Shown here: positions 18,526 to 27,957 of the stretch, in pieces
Layout of the letters: each line of letters opens with the position of its first letter
How positions within the stretch are numbered: the stretch's first letter is position 1
NCBI GenBank assembly: GCA_963747835.1
Contig: CAVVGO010000005.1
Span: 1,984,001-2,048,000 of the forward strand
From: JAJPKK01 sp963747835
GTDB lineage: Bacteria > Pseudomonadota > Alphaproteobacteria > Rhizobiales > Xanthobacteraceae
Length of the DNA stretch: 64,000 nt
Reading direction: 5' to 3'
Notes under the pieces: generated by a model
The model's database searches: none
Told to the model about the DNA's origin: nothing
What the model saw: the letters and a program-made list of their open reading frames with translations, nothing else
Program-made: the position numbers and the translations under genes

Positions 18526-20229
18526 TCAGGGGAAATAATAGCGCAACGAAACCATCGCGATCGCCTCGTCGGTTGATGGCGCTGTAAGCGAGCCCTTCAA
18601 GGGGCCACTAGCAATACCGACGGCGTTAAAGGAATCGCGGTGGATGTATTCGAACTGCGCGCCAGCTGCGATTCGGCCGACCGGTCCTTTGTAAAGGTTG
18701 TCCCAGAACCCGACTGTGATCTCGTCGAGCTGCTTGACGTTCACCGAGCAGGTGCCGTTGGCTAACAAACCGCTGACGGGGCTCTGGGGCACCCCTGCGC
18801 CGTTCGCGGCGGGGGTCGCAAAACTTTGAGTGAAACACAAAGAATTGGAATAGGCAGGATTGCCCAGGCCGAAGGCGGTGCCAGCCACGGTGGCGAAATT
18901 TGCATCATCGCGCTCGAGGCCGGCATAAGCATAAATATCCAGTTCCGGGGTGACATGAGCCACCGCGCCCACCATCGCTTGGAGTGCCGTCACGGGAGTC
19001 AACGAACCATTTGGCGCGAATGTCACGTCAGGCAATTGTCCCGAACCATATCGGCCAACGCCCTGGCCGTATAGAACGCTGCCCTGGAGATCCAGGAACT
19101 TTGGCAAGACCGGAACGAGCGCCGAGCCACCGACACCCCAGCCGAACGTAGTATGGTTCGACATGGCGCCCACCAAGGGACACGTCAAGGCGTTTGCGGG
19201 TCCGGAGCACAGGGTGCGATCTGTGAAGAACCGCTGCAGTCCGAAGGCTTCGTAGTGTCCCCAGCCGGGATCAAAGGCAAGTTTTTCAATGAAGTCCGGC
19301 ACGGTGTCCAAGGAATAGGATTGGAGCGTGTCCATCAGACCGGACTGGGTGCCGAGGTTCGTGCTCGCGATTGTGAGCCCCGGCGGCGTAGCCGATCCCG
19401 GCGTCTGGAACCGAACCTGAGGACTTTCAGCCGAGGCGCCGAACGAAATGCCGGGAGCCAAATCCTTGACGACGCGGAACTGGGCGTTGCGGGTCCAGTT
19501 GAAGCCCACGACATACTGTGCGTCGATCGTGAGCGGCGTATTCACCTGCATCGGGTCCATGCCAACCTTGTTCTGGGTCAACAGGCTCCAGGATTGGCCG
19601 GCCAGGACATGCCAACCATAGTATTTGTCGTCATAGTTCAAGAAGGCTTGGCGAATCCGTGGGGTATAGCTGTTGCTTTCGATGGAATTCGCCGTCGTCG
19701 CGGCGCCGAGGAAATCCATCTCAAAATAGGCTTTGATCACCTGAGTCGTCGAAATGTTGCCGTCGGCCCCAAACCAAAGGCGGCTCTGGCGAGCGCTGAA
19801 CCGTAACTCGTGCTCATTGAAGAGCGGCGAGATCGGGTAAGGAATGTTATTGAAGTCCGATCCGACGTCGGCGACTTCGTTTCTGTTGCGCCAAACGCCG
19901 GCCGCTTCGATAAAGCCGCCCCAGCTGAGCTTGACGCCTTCCGGCAACGCCCAGGGCGCCTTCGCAGGCGGATGCGCAGATCCCGCAGGCGCCTGAGCAT
20001 AAGCGCCGGCCGTGGCCGCGGCTTGGGCCGCCTGATCGGACGCCTGTTGGGCGGCTTTCTTGGACTCGGCGACCTGCTTCTGGACGGACTGCAACTGCTG
20101 TTGCAGCTGATTGATCTGCACCTGCAGCCGGTCGGCTTGCGCATCTTGCGCTGCCGCATAGGCCGGCATGAATGCCGCGCCAGCGAATGCCCCCAACATC
20201 AGCATTTGCAGTCTATTTTTCATCGTCAT
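18526..20229 (-). CDS. Porin with N-terminal coiled coil, DcaP-like
   Basis: 567 residues. Signal peptide ending near AYAAAQ, then about 60 residues of heptad-rich sequence (LQVQINQLQQQLQSVQKQVA) that should form a trimeric coiled coil, an Ala/Pro linker, and a barrel starting GVKLSWGGFIEAAGVWRNRN with strands such as FSARQSRLWFGADGNI, IKAYFEMDFLGAATT and WHVLAGQSWSLLTQNKV. The C-terminus MVSLRYYFP is a normal barrel end. A coiled coil before the barrel is known from DcaP-type dicarboxylate channels and related porins; the substrate cannot be read from sequence. GAGGACGTGAG precedes the ATG at 20229. Terminated by the hairpin at 18457-18491. Confidence 0.85.
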   Translation of the reverse strand: MTMKNRLQMLMLGAFAGAAFMPAYAAAQDAQADRLQVQINQLQQQLQSVQKQVAESKKAAQQASDQAAQAAATAGAYAQAPAGSAHPPAKAPWALPEGVKLSWGGFIEAAGVWRNRNEVADVGSDFNNIPYPISPLFNEHELRFSARQSRLWFGADGNISTTQVIKAYFEMDFLGAATTANSIESNSYTPRIRQAFLNYDDKYYGWHVLAGQSWSLLTQNKVGMDPMQVNTPLTIDAQYVVGFNWTRNAQFRVVKDLAPGISFGASAESPQVRFQTPGSATPPGLTIASTNLGTQSGLMDTLQSYSLDTVPDFIEKLAFDPGWGHYEAFGLQRFFTDRTLCSGPANALTCPLVGAMSNHTTFGWGVGGSALVPVLPKFLDLQGSVLYGQGVGRYGSGQLPDVTFAPNGSLTPVTALQAMVGAVAHVTPELDIYAYAGLERDDANFATVAGTAFGLGNPAYSNSLCFTQSFATPAANGAGVPQSPVSGLLANGTCSVNVKQLDEITVGFWDNLYKGPVGRIAAGAQFEYIHRDSFNAVGIASGPLKGSLTAPSTDEAIAMVSLRYYFP

Positions 20230-20701
20230 CTCACGTCCTCAGCATTACGGGCGCTCGAACGACGAGGCCCCCCCAGGGATCACGGGCGATCCTAATTGGT
20301 CGCGCGTGACGAAGTTGTGACAACCGTGTGACCACCAAATTTACCGGTTCGGAGTGTTGCATTTCGGCAACTTTTCAGATGGTGGATCGACTGAAAAAGG
20401 CCTCCTACGGCCCCCATCTCGACGAATCACGATCAACACGATTGAGAAGAAAACGGCTGAGGCGGTCGCGTGCAGACGTCCTGCGGCTCCCGGGCATAGG
20501 ATGTGGGCGAAACGGAGATGAGTCCGGCTCATCGGACCGCCGCGGCTTTGGGTGGCGCGACCCAACAGATTTCCCCCCGGTGATCCCTCACCAGTGATCC
20601 CGTAATTTTGAACACGCTAACCAGGAACCGCCGCCCCCCACCTCGCGTTGTGGGACGGGGCGATGCCGTCTGACGGAAAAAAGAATGCGAGGAAACGTGT
20701 C
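20230..20701. other. Intergenic region upstream of the DcaP-like porin and the small gene at 20702
   Basis: About 470 bases between divergent genes. It carries the inverted repeat at 20356-20371 and must hold the promoters of both neighbours. Short frames inside have no supporting features. Confidence 0.5.
20356..20371. promoter_or_regulatory. Inverted repeat GTTGC-N6-GCAAC upstream of DcaP-like porin (candidate operator)
   Basis: Sequence GTTGCATTTCGGCAAC, again preceded by AGT, 127 bases before the porin start at 20229. It matches the element at 18315-18330 in both arms and in the TCG next to the right arm. Confidence 0.45.
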
Positions 20702-21061
20702 ATGAGGACTTCTCTTACCCCTCGGAAAATGCTGTGCGCGTCTGCGGCAGCTCTTGTGATCGCGCTGGGCTTCATAGCGACCGATGCGGTAGCCCGAGCG
20801 CCACTTCACCATGGCAAAGATCGAATGTTGCGCTCGGCGGAGCATTCCGCGATGCGGCACCGCCGATACATGGCCCACCGCGAGTTCGTGCCGGTCTTCG
20901 GCGACGCGCGGGCATCCGGGGCGGCCCCAGTCTTCGGCTATCGCGAGCCGGCCTTTATCCAAATGCCGGGCTATATTTACGCGCCGGGCAGAGGAATCCT
21001 GGATGAGGGCTGCAACTTGCCGACGAGCGCGTGTCCGAATACGGAGCGCGATGTTCAATAG
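20702..21061 (+). CDS. Small secreted protein, unknown function
   Basis: 119 residues. Signal peptide (hydrophobic core CASAAALVIALGFIATDAVA), followed by a basic His/Arg-rich part (LHHGKDRMLRSAEHSAMRHR) and a C-terminus with two cysteines (LDEGCNLPTSACPNTERDVQ). GAGGAAACGTGTC precedes the ATG. Same strand as the next small gene, 75 bases away, and perhaps co-transcribed. I do not recognise a family. Confidence 0.6.
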   Translation: MRTSLTPRKMLCASAAALVIALGFIATDAVARAPLHHGKDRMLRSAEHSAMRHRRYMAHREFVPVFGDARASGAAPVFGYREPAFIQMPGYIYAPGRGILDEGCNLPTSACPNTERDVQ

Positions 21062-21136
21062 TCCGGGATTGTTTGCTCCGTGGAGCGCGTGTGTGCGCTC
21101 CACGGCCGGCTGCGATCGATCGAAAGGAACCTACCC

Positions 21137-21460
21137 ATGTTGTGCAGGCTAGCTCCGGTGCTCGCCGCAACCTTTATTTTCGGCGCCGCGTCGCAGACCT
21201 ACGGCGCGTCGTCCGGCGAGTTCGGCAGTGGCGATTTGAACCATCGCCTTCATAGCGGATCGTTGGGGCGGTCCGGCCAGGCAGGCCGTTTGGGAAGCCG
21301 CGGTTCGCGCCTTGACGGTTACGGGATGTCTCGCCGCTTTGGCACCACCGGTTACGGAAGCTACCCAGGCCACGAGAGCGGGTGGTATCACCGCGGTTTC
21401 GGCGGCACCCTCGGTCCGGGCTGGGGCTACGGATTCGGGGCCAACCTCGGCGGCCACTGA
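21137..21460 (+). CDS. Small glycine-rich secreted protein
   Basis: 107 residues. Signal peptide (CRLAPVLAATFIFGAASQTYG), then a low-complexity Gly/Ser/Arg/Tyr-rich chain (GSLGRSGQAGRLGSRGSRL, RFGTTGYGSYPGHES, GFGGTLGPGWGYGFGANLGG). GAAAGGAA lies upstream of the ATG. Possibly surface-exposed; function unknown. Confidence 0.6.
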   Translation: MLCRLAPVLAATFIFGAASQTYGASSGEFGSGDLNHRLHSGSLGRSGQAGRLGSRGSRLDGYGMSRRFGTTGYGSYPGHESGWYHRGFGGTLGPGWGYGFGANLGGH

Positions 21461-21595
21461 AACGAGTTGGCGCGCTGCGATCTCGGCAGGTCCCCGCAGC
21501 TTCCTTGATTTGATTTCGCTCTCGACGCCCCGCGAATGAGCCGGATGCTGCCGAATGTCCCAGCCTCCGGCGCCGTGACTTCGAACCTTCCGGCA

Positions 21596-23122
21596 CTAAT
21601 GCCAACCATCCACGAGGCGGCGCACGGTAGCGATGATGGCCGGTTGCGCCACCGGAATCGGCGGGAGCTCGTCGTAAAGCTCCCAGCCTCCGCCAAGAGC
21701 TTTGTAGAATGCGACGTATTGGAGCACGCTCACTCCCTCCGCGACGGCGTTCTGGTCCTCCAGCGCATAGTGCTGGCGTTGGGCGTCAAGCACATTGAGA
21801 AAGTCCGTCACACCCCGCTCATAGCGCTCCATGGCGAGGTCGACGGCACGGCGGCTTGCCGTCAAGGCAACCCCAAGGGTCCTCTGTTGCGCGAGGTCGA
21901 AGCGGTATTGTTTGATCGCCTGATCAACTTCCTCTACGGCAACGATGATGGTCTTGCGGTAGTTGACGTACGCCTCGTGTGTCCGCTGCTCCTGAATATC
22001 GATGAGCGCGTCGAGCTTTCCGAAATCCAGCAAAGGCCAATAGGCACCCGGTCCAAACGACCAGATCGGTCCATGGATCGGGACGCCGCTGCCCTGCTTG
22101 GTGCCGCCCTGGGCACCGAAACCGGCGGTGAGCGCAACCGAAGGAAACAGGTCGGCGGTTGCCACCCCGATGCGCGCGGTCGCGGCCGCAAGACTGCGCT
22201 CGGCCGCACGAATGTCGGGCCGGCGTCGCAGCAGGTCGACCGGAACGCCCGCGCGCAGACGTTCGGGAATATGGGGAAATCTTCCGCCTCGATCCAATTC
22301 CTTGGTAATATCTGCTGAATAGGTACCCAGTAAGATGGCCAACCGACTCTCGGCGGCGGAAACCGCGGCCATCAACTCCGGCACGCGCGCTTGCTGGGTC
22401 GCGAGTTGCCGCCTGGCCAGGGTGAGATCCAACTCGTTCGACAGTCCGCGATCAAATCTGGTCAGGAGCACATCGACGGTCTTCTGCGCGGTCGCGACGT
22501 CGCTGCGGGCGATCTCCAGCCGCAATTGCAGGCCGCGGATTTCGAGATAGTCGCGGGCCACATCGGCGATGACGGTGATCAGCACCTCATTACGCAGTTC
22601 GATCTGGGCCTCGGCATCGTCGCGCGTCGCCTCGAGCAAGCGCTGGTACTTTCCAAAAAGGTCGAGTTCCCACCCGGCATCGAAGCCGGCCATTCGCGAA
22701 ATCGATTTGAGGCCGGTCGTGCTGTCACCCGCCCTGATCGATTGCGCCGCGCGTCCTTTGGTCAGGTCCGTGCCGGTCCCGGTCGCAGTCGTTGCGCTGC
22801 CGGCGACCGTCGGGAGCATCGCCCCGATGACGACGATCTGCTGGGTTCTGGCTTCCTGCACCCTCGCTAGCGCGATTTCGATGTCCGGGTTGGATACGAT
22901 CGCACGCTCGATGAGCGCGTTGAGTTCCCTGTCATGCAGGATTTGCCACCAGCGGACGAAGTCCTCCGCGGTCGGTGGAGCCGGAGTCGCTGGGGCCAGG
23001 GACGCCGTTCCGAAAACCTTCGGTACGTCGACCACGGGAAATTCATAATCCGGACCGACGGCACATCCGGAGAGCCAAACGGCGGCGCCGATGAGCCAAA
23101 AAGCCAGCCATCGTGTCACCAT
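21596..23122 (-). CDS. Outer-membrane factor lipoprotein of RND efflux system (OprM/NodT family)
   Basis: 508 residues. Lipoprotein signal with lipobox LSGC (Cys at residue 20), followed by AVGPDYEFP, the usual start of OprM/NodT channels. Two OEP repeats: DRELNALIERAIVSNPDIEI with ALARVQEARTQQ, and RPDIRAAERSLAAATARIGV with ATADLFPSVALTAGFG. Forms the outer-membrane duct of the tripartite pump. The start at 23122 gives a correct lipoprotein signal; the longer frame upstream does not. Last gene of the RND operon, about 275 bases after the adaptor gene, so it may also have its own promoter. Confidence 0.92.
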   Translation of the reverse strand: MVTRWLAFWLIGAAVWLSGCAVGPDYEFPVVDVPKVFGTASLAPATPAPPTAEDFVRWWQILHDRELNALIERAIVSNPDIEIALARVQEARTQQIVVIGAMLPTVAGSATTATGTGTDLTKGRAAQSIRAGDSTTGLKSISRMAGFDAGWELDLFGKYQRLLEATRDDAEAQIELRNEVLITVIADVARDYLEIRGLQLRLEIARSDVATAQKTVDVLLTRFDRGLSNELDLTLARRQLATQQARVPELMAAVSAAESRLAILLGTYSADITKELDRGGRFPHIPERLRAGVPVDLLRRRPDIRAAERSLAAATARIGVATADLFPSVALTAGFGAQGGTKQGSGVPIHGPIWSFGPGAYWPLLDFGKLDALIDIQEQRTHEAYVNYRKTIIVAVEEVDQAIKQYRFDLAQQRTLGVALTASRRAVDLAMERYERGVTDFLNVLDAQRQHYALEDQNAVAEGVSVLQYVAFYKALGGGWELYDELPPIPVAQPAIIATVRRLVDGWH

Positions 23123-23398
23123 CGCGCACGCTCCCCCTACACCCCTGGCGGCCGGCGCATTGGCGAACAATTGCGCTGTTAGGACCCGCCACCATCGGAA
23201 TCTTAAAGTCTGGTTCCGTCATTTCAAAACCGGAAGCGAGGCCGCCCGGTAGTTCCCCACACCATATTGCCGACCCCCACCGCCTGGGGCAATAGCCAAT
23301 TCCCTCCCCGCTGCCCCGGCTCGCGAGAAAGCGCACCTCGTCTCCGATATCGCGCGCTCGCCCTCCACGCGCCCCCGAAGCCTCTGCTTGCCGGCCCG

Positions 23399-24715
23399 CT
23401 ACCGCGCGGCGGTCTTGTCGCTTTCGCTGACCGTCACCTTGTCGCCGTCGGCGATCTGGCTGCTGATGTTGAGCGCAACCTTGTCGCCCTCGGATACGCC
23501 GGATGCGAGTTCGACGAAGTTGCCGTTATCGCGGCCGATCGTCACGTCCTGGAACTTCACCGTGCCATTATCGGTGATGATTGCAACTTGCGGACCGCCG
23601 GTGCGGAACAGGATTGCGCTGGCCGGCACCTGTACAGAGCTCGCGGATTTAAGATGGAATTCGGTCTGCACATACATTCCCGGAAGCAGAGCGAGATCCT
23701 TGTTTTGAAGATCGACCTCGACGCGCAGGGTCCGTGCGCGCGGATCGATCAATTCGCTGGTCCGCGCGATCTTGCCTTCAAACACCCGCTTCGGATATTG
23801 GCTCGCGGTAACGCCCACGACCGTTCCCACGCCCGTATCGCCGCTCACACCCTGCGGTACGTTGGTGAATACGCGGACTTCGTCGTATTGTGCGACGCCA
23901 TAAAGCAAGGTGTTGCCGGCCGTCACGAGATCGCCGATGTCGATACGCCGTTCGGTTACGACGCCATCATAGGGTGCGGTAACCTTTTTGAATCCGGCCA
24001 TGAAGGTCAAGCGGTCGACATTGGCCTGCTCCTGACTGACGCGCGCTCTCGCGGCGTTCAGCTGGGCAACAGCGACGGCGTATTGGGCCTTCTTATCTTC
24101 GCGCTCCTGGTCGGACACCACGCCCTTGGGGGACCCTTGCCAGCGCTGGAACGTGGTCCTGGCAAATTCTGAATCCGCCTCCCTGACCTTGACCTCGGCA
24201 TCGGCGACCGCGAGCTGATGCTGGGCCGCCTCGAGCTGGGAATCCAGCTCCGGGGTATCGAGCGTAGCCAGCACCTGATCTTTCTTGACGCGGTCCCCGA
24301 TGTCGACGATCCATTTCGCCACATAGCCGCTGACCCGCGCATAGATGGTCGAGGTGTACCAACCCCGGACTTCGCCCGGCAGCGTCAAGGTCTGGGTGGG
24401 CGGTGCCAGCTCGACCTTGATCACCTCGACTGGAGGCGGCTGTTCTGCGCGCACGGCGGTAGCGGCCGCCAGGGTCGCTTCCTCGCGGCCCTTGATGTGC
24501 TGTACGACGAAGAATGCGACGGCGAGGAGTGATTGCGAATACCCCGGCGAAAATGCGCAACCGACTTCGCAGTTCCAGGTCCATAGCTGGTCGCAACCGG
24601 CACGTGCCCATGCGCGGCGGGCTCCGGGCGCGGAGCCCGCCGTTTCATCGTCGAATGAATCGAAGGCGGGCCCCTGCGGTGGGTCTGCCGAATTAGTCGT
24701 CTCAGGCTTTTGCAA
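23399..24715 (-). CDS. RND efflux periplasmic adaptor (membrane fusion protein), TTG start
   Basis: About 438 residues. After a variable N-terminus come the membrane anchor end LLAVAFFVVQHIKGREE, the lipoyl half-motifs (ARVSGYVAKWIVDIGDRVKK; TAPYDGVVTERRIDIGDLVT), the alpha-hairpin, and beta-barrel parts (VPQGVSGDTGVGTVVGV; ARTLRVEVDLQNKDLALLPG). It links pump and outer-membrane channel. The start is a TTG at 24715 with AAAGGAGG 7 bases upstream, overlapping the end of the pump gene. Between about 24500 and 24600 the frame seems to slip and return: another frame encodes the expected anchor start SRLRIFAGVFA. No stop is produced, so the gene reads through; two compensating errors are likely. 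Confidence 0.8.
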   Translation of the reverse strand: MQKPETTNSADPPQGPAFDSFDDETAGSAPGARRAWARAGCDQLWTWNCEVGCAFSPGYSQSLLAVAFFVVQHIKGREEATLAAATAVRAEQPPPVEVIKVELAPPTQTLTLPGEVRGWYTSTIYARVSGYVAKWIVDIGDRVKKDQVLATLDTPELDSQLEAAQHQLAVADAEVKVREADSEFARTTFQRWQGSPKGVVSDQEREDKKAQYAVAVAQLNAARARVSQEQANVDRLTFMAGFKKVTAPYDGVVTERRIDIGDLVTAGNTLLYGVAQYDEVRVFTNVPQGVSGDTGVGTVVGVTASQYPKRVFEGKIARTSELIDPRARTLRVEVDLQNKDLALLPGMYVQTEFHLKSASSVQVPASAILFRTGGPQVAIITDNGTVKFQDVTIGRDNGNFVELASGVSEGDKVALNISSQIADGDKVTVSESDKTAAR

Positions 24716-27700
24716 CGGACTGCCTCCTTTGCGTGACGGCACCTTTGGGCGCCCGCCGCAGCAGGCGATACATGGTCGGGAACGAAAATCAGGGTCGCGG
24801 CCGTGGCAAACAGCAGCCCGCCGATTACTGCTCGGGCGAGCGGCGCGTTTTGTTCGCCGCCCTCGCCGACGCCGAGCGCCATCGGGATCATGCCCAAGGA
24901 TCATCGCCCCGGCTGTCATCAGAACAGGACGCAACCGCGTATAGCCGGCCTCGATGGCAGCCGTGCGCGGATCGAGGCCCATCGCCATCCGCTGATTGGC
25001 GAACGTGACCACCAGGATGCTGTTCGCCGTAGTCAGCCCGATGCACATCAGGGTTCCCATCAGGGCGGGCACACTGATATGGGTCTGCGTGACGAACAGC
25101 ATCCACATCACCCCGGCGAGCGCGAAGGGCACCGCGAACAACACGATCAGCGGATCGATCCAGCTCTGGAAGTTGATGACCAGCAGCAGGAAGACCAGGA
25201 CCACCGCCAGCGCAATGCCGGTGAACAAGCCGGTGAAGCTCTCCCGCATGGTCTCGACCTGGCCGCTGAGCGTCACCGTGATGCGACTTGCGACGGATCT
25301 GGACGATCCGCATCGATGACCTTGTCGATCGCCGCCGCCGCCGAGTTGAGGTCGCGCCCCTGCACGTCCGCCTGAACATCGAACACCGGCCTGATATTGA
25401 GCTGCGAAACGATCATCGGCACCTTCCCCCTGCCGAATTTCGCGACGTTCATCAGAACCTGATCCGCGGCCCCTGCACCCCGCGAGTCGGTGCTCTCATT
25501 GGGCACCGACGCCGTCACCGGAACGGTCCAGAGATCCTGGGCCGAGTCGATCCGATAGGTCGGCGTCTGGACAACGAGCGGATAGCTCACGCTGTTGCGC
25601 GGATTGACCCAGAAGTTCGGCGAAACCTGCGCGCTGTTGTTCAACGTCACCAGAAGATTGTTGGCAACCGTCCGTTGGCCGAGCCCAACCTCGCCGGCAA
25701 GCGTGCGATCGACATCGATCTTCAGCGAAGGCGCATCGGGAACCTGAAATACGTGAACGTCGACGATGCCGGGCACGCGCTTGAGATCCGCCACAAGCTT
25801 GGATGCGACCTCGTAGGAGGAGTCGCTGTTCGGACCGGAAACGCGGATGTCGATCGGCGCCGGCTGACCGAAATTGAGCACTTGGTTGACGATGTCGGCC
25901 GGCTGGAAGAAGAACTGAAGCTCCGGGAAAACGCTGCGGCAGCTCGCGCCTCAGGTCGGCCATATGCTCGGGGGTCGGCGTGTGCTTTTCCTTCAACGAG
26001 ATCAGAATTTCGCCGTCCATCGGACCGACCGTCGCGGTGTCGCTGAGCGCGATATTGATGCCGCTGTACGGCAGGCCGATGTTATCGAGAATGACCTCGA
26101 TCTGATCGTTGCCGACGATCTGACGAATCGCCGCCTCGACCTGCGCGAAAATATTTCTGGGTCGCTTCGAGCCTCGTCCCCGGCGGCGCCCGAACATGCA
26201 GCCGCATTTGCCCGGCGTCGATCTGTGGGAAGAAGTCCATTCCGAGGCGGGGAAATAAAAAGCAAGACACCACGATCAACAGCACGAAAAGAATCCGCTC
26301 GTCGCCACCGGCCGGTCGACCGACCACGCCAGGGTGTTGCGATAAACCTCGCGAAATACCTCGAACCCGTGTTCGAACTGGCGATGGATCGAGCGGAAAG
26401 GGTTTCATCGGGCGGCGCGGCCGACGGGTGCATCCGCGTGCCCGGCGCCGAGCCGGCGAGCATTCTCGGTGCGCAGGAGCGCGGATAAGGGCGCGGAACA
26501 GCACCGGCACCAGCGTGAACGAGAGCACCAGGCTTGCCGCAAGCGCAATGATCACAGAGAGCGACAACGGCGAGAACAGGTACTTTGCAACCCCGGTCAA
26601 CAGGAAGACCGGCACGAAGACGACGCAGATCGACAGCGTCGACAGGAAGGTCGGAACGCCGACCTCGCCGCGCCATTGAGAATCGCCTGCTCGATCCGCT
26701 CGCCGAGGCCGACATGACGCTCGATGTTCTCGATCACCACCGTGGCATTATCGACCAGGATGCCGACCGCGAGCGCAAATCCGCCCAGGGTCATCGTGTT
26801 GAGGGTTTGGCCGCTGACATAGAGCACCAGGATCGCGGTCACGATCGAAAGCGGGATCGATGCCAGGATGATCAATGTCAGCCGCCAGTTGCCGAGGAAC
26901 AGCAGGATCATCAGGGCCGTCAGCCCGGCCGCCATCAGCCCTCCCATGATCACGCTGTTCAAGGCGGCTTTGACGAAGATCGACTGATCGAAGATCGGCG
27001 TCAGCGTCACGTCATCTCGGGATCAGCCGGCGAATGTCCGGGAGCACATCCTTGATGCCGTCGATAACCGCGAGTGTCGACACGCCGCCGGTCTTGCGGA
27101 CCAGCATCAGCGCGCCCGGCAGCGCCGTTCACGCTGACGGAGTTCGTCTGCACCTGATAGCCGTCATGCACATGCGCGACGTCGCGAACGAATACGGTCT
27201 TGCCGTTGATCTGCTTGACCGGAAAGTTATTGATCGCTGCGATGACGTTCGGGCTATTGTTCATCGCGACCGTGTAGTCTTTGCTGCCGATCTTGACGTC
27301 ACCAGACGGCAGGATGACGTTCTGATGCTGCAGCGCCTCCGTCACGTCGGACGGTGTCAGGCCGCGAGCCTGCATGGCGTCTTGGTCAAGGTCGGCCATG
27401 ATCACGCGCGGCTTGCCGCCATACGGATACGGAACCGAGGCTCCGCGCACCACCGCGAGGTCCGGGCGGATGATGTTCTGGCCAAGATCGTTGAGGGAAG
27501 TATCGGATCGCGAACGTGCTGGCCATGCTGATCTGAATGATTGGCACGTCGGTTGCCCCATACCGCAGGATCAATGGCGGCGTGATGTTGGGCGGCATGT
27601 ATTTCAATACCACCAGCGCGCTGCTGGCGAGCTGCGAAACTGCCCGACTGACATCGGCGCCTTCATGTAAGATAGACCTTGATGACGCCCGACGCCCTGA

Positions 27701-27957
27701 TAGGCATTAGCCTCGATCCGGGAGATGTCGTCCACAAGGGAAGCGAGCTGGCGCTCGTGGAGCTGCAGAATCCGGTTCTGCATGTCCTCGGCGCCATACC
27801 ATTGTAGGTCCAGACGACACTGACGACCGGGATATCGATCTCAGGAAAGATGTCGACGGGCATCCGACAGAAAAGCACCGGCCCCAATGAGACAGACCAG
27901 AATCAGCAGCGAGACGACGGTATACGGTCGCCTGAGCGCAAAACCAGCGACAGACAT
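24702..27957 (-). pseudogene. RND efflux pump permease B, about ten frame breaks
   Basis: Inner-membrane RND pump (AcrB superfamily, HAE1-like). Starts MSVAGFALRRPYTVVSLLIL at 27957 and contains MPVDIFPEIDIPVVSVVWTY, NDLGQNIIRPDLAVVRGASV, TLGGFALAVGILVDNATVVI, DFFPQIDAGQMRLHVRAP, GPMDGEILISLKEKHTPTP, NFGQPAPIDIRVSGPNS and FQSWIDPLIVLFAVPFALAG, spread over all three frames. The last break (GGG 24778-24780, one G too many) restores a normal C-terminus ending at 24702. TM4 reads LVDN, where AcrB has Asp-Asp. The start codon abuts the stop of pump A. So many breaks without nonsense decay suggest sequence errors. Confidence 0.8.

Noticed and set aside
20328..20597. Possible small genes upstream of the DcaP-like porin
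   Set aside because: Short, no signal or domain, overlapping an inverted repeat and promoter space.
23399..25276. Apparent 625-residue fusion of an RND pump end with the adaptor
   Set aside because: Produced by frame breaks at the end of pump B; removing one G at 24778-24780 restores a normal pump C-terminus and a separate adaptor start with its own ribosome site.
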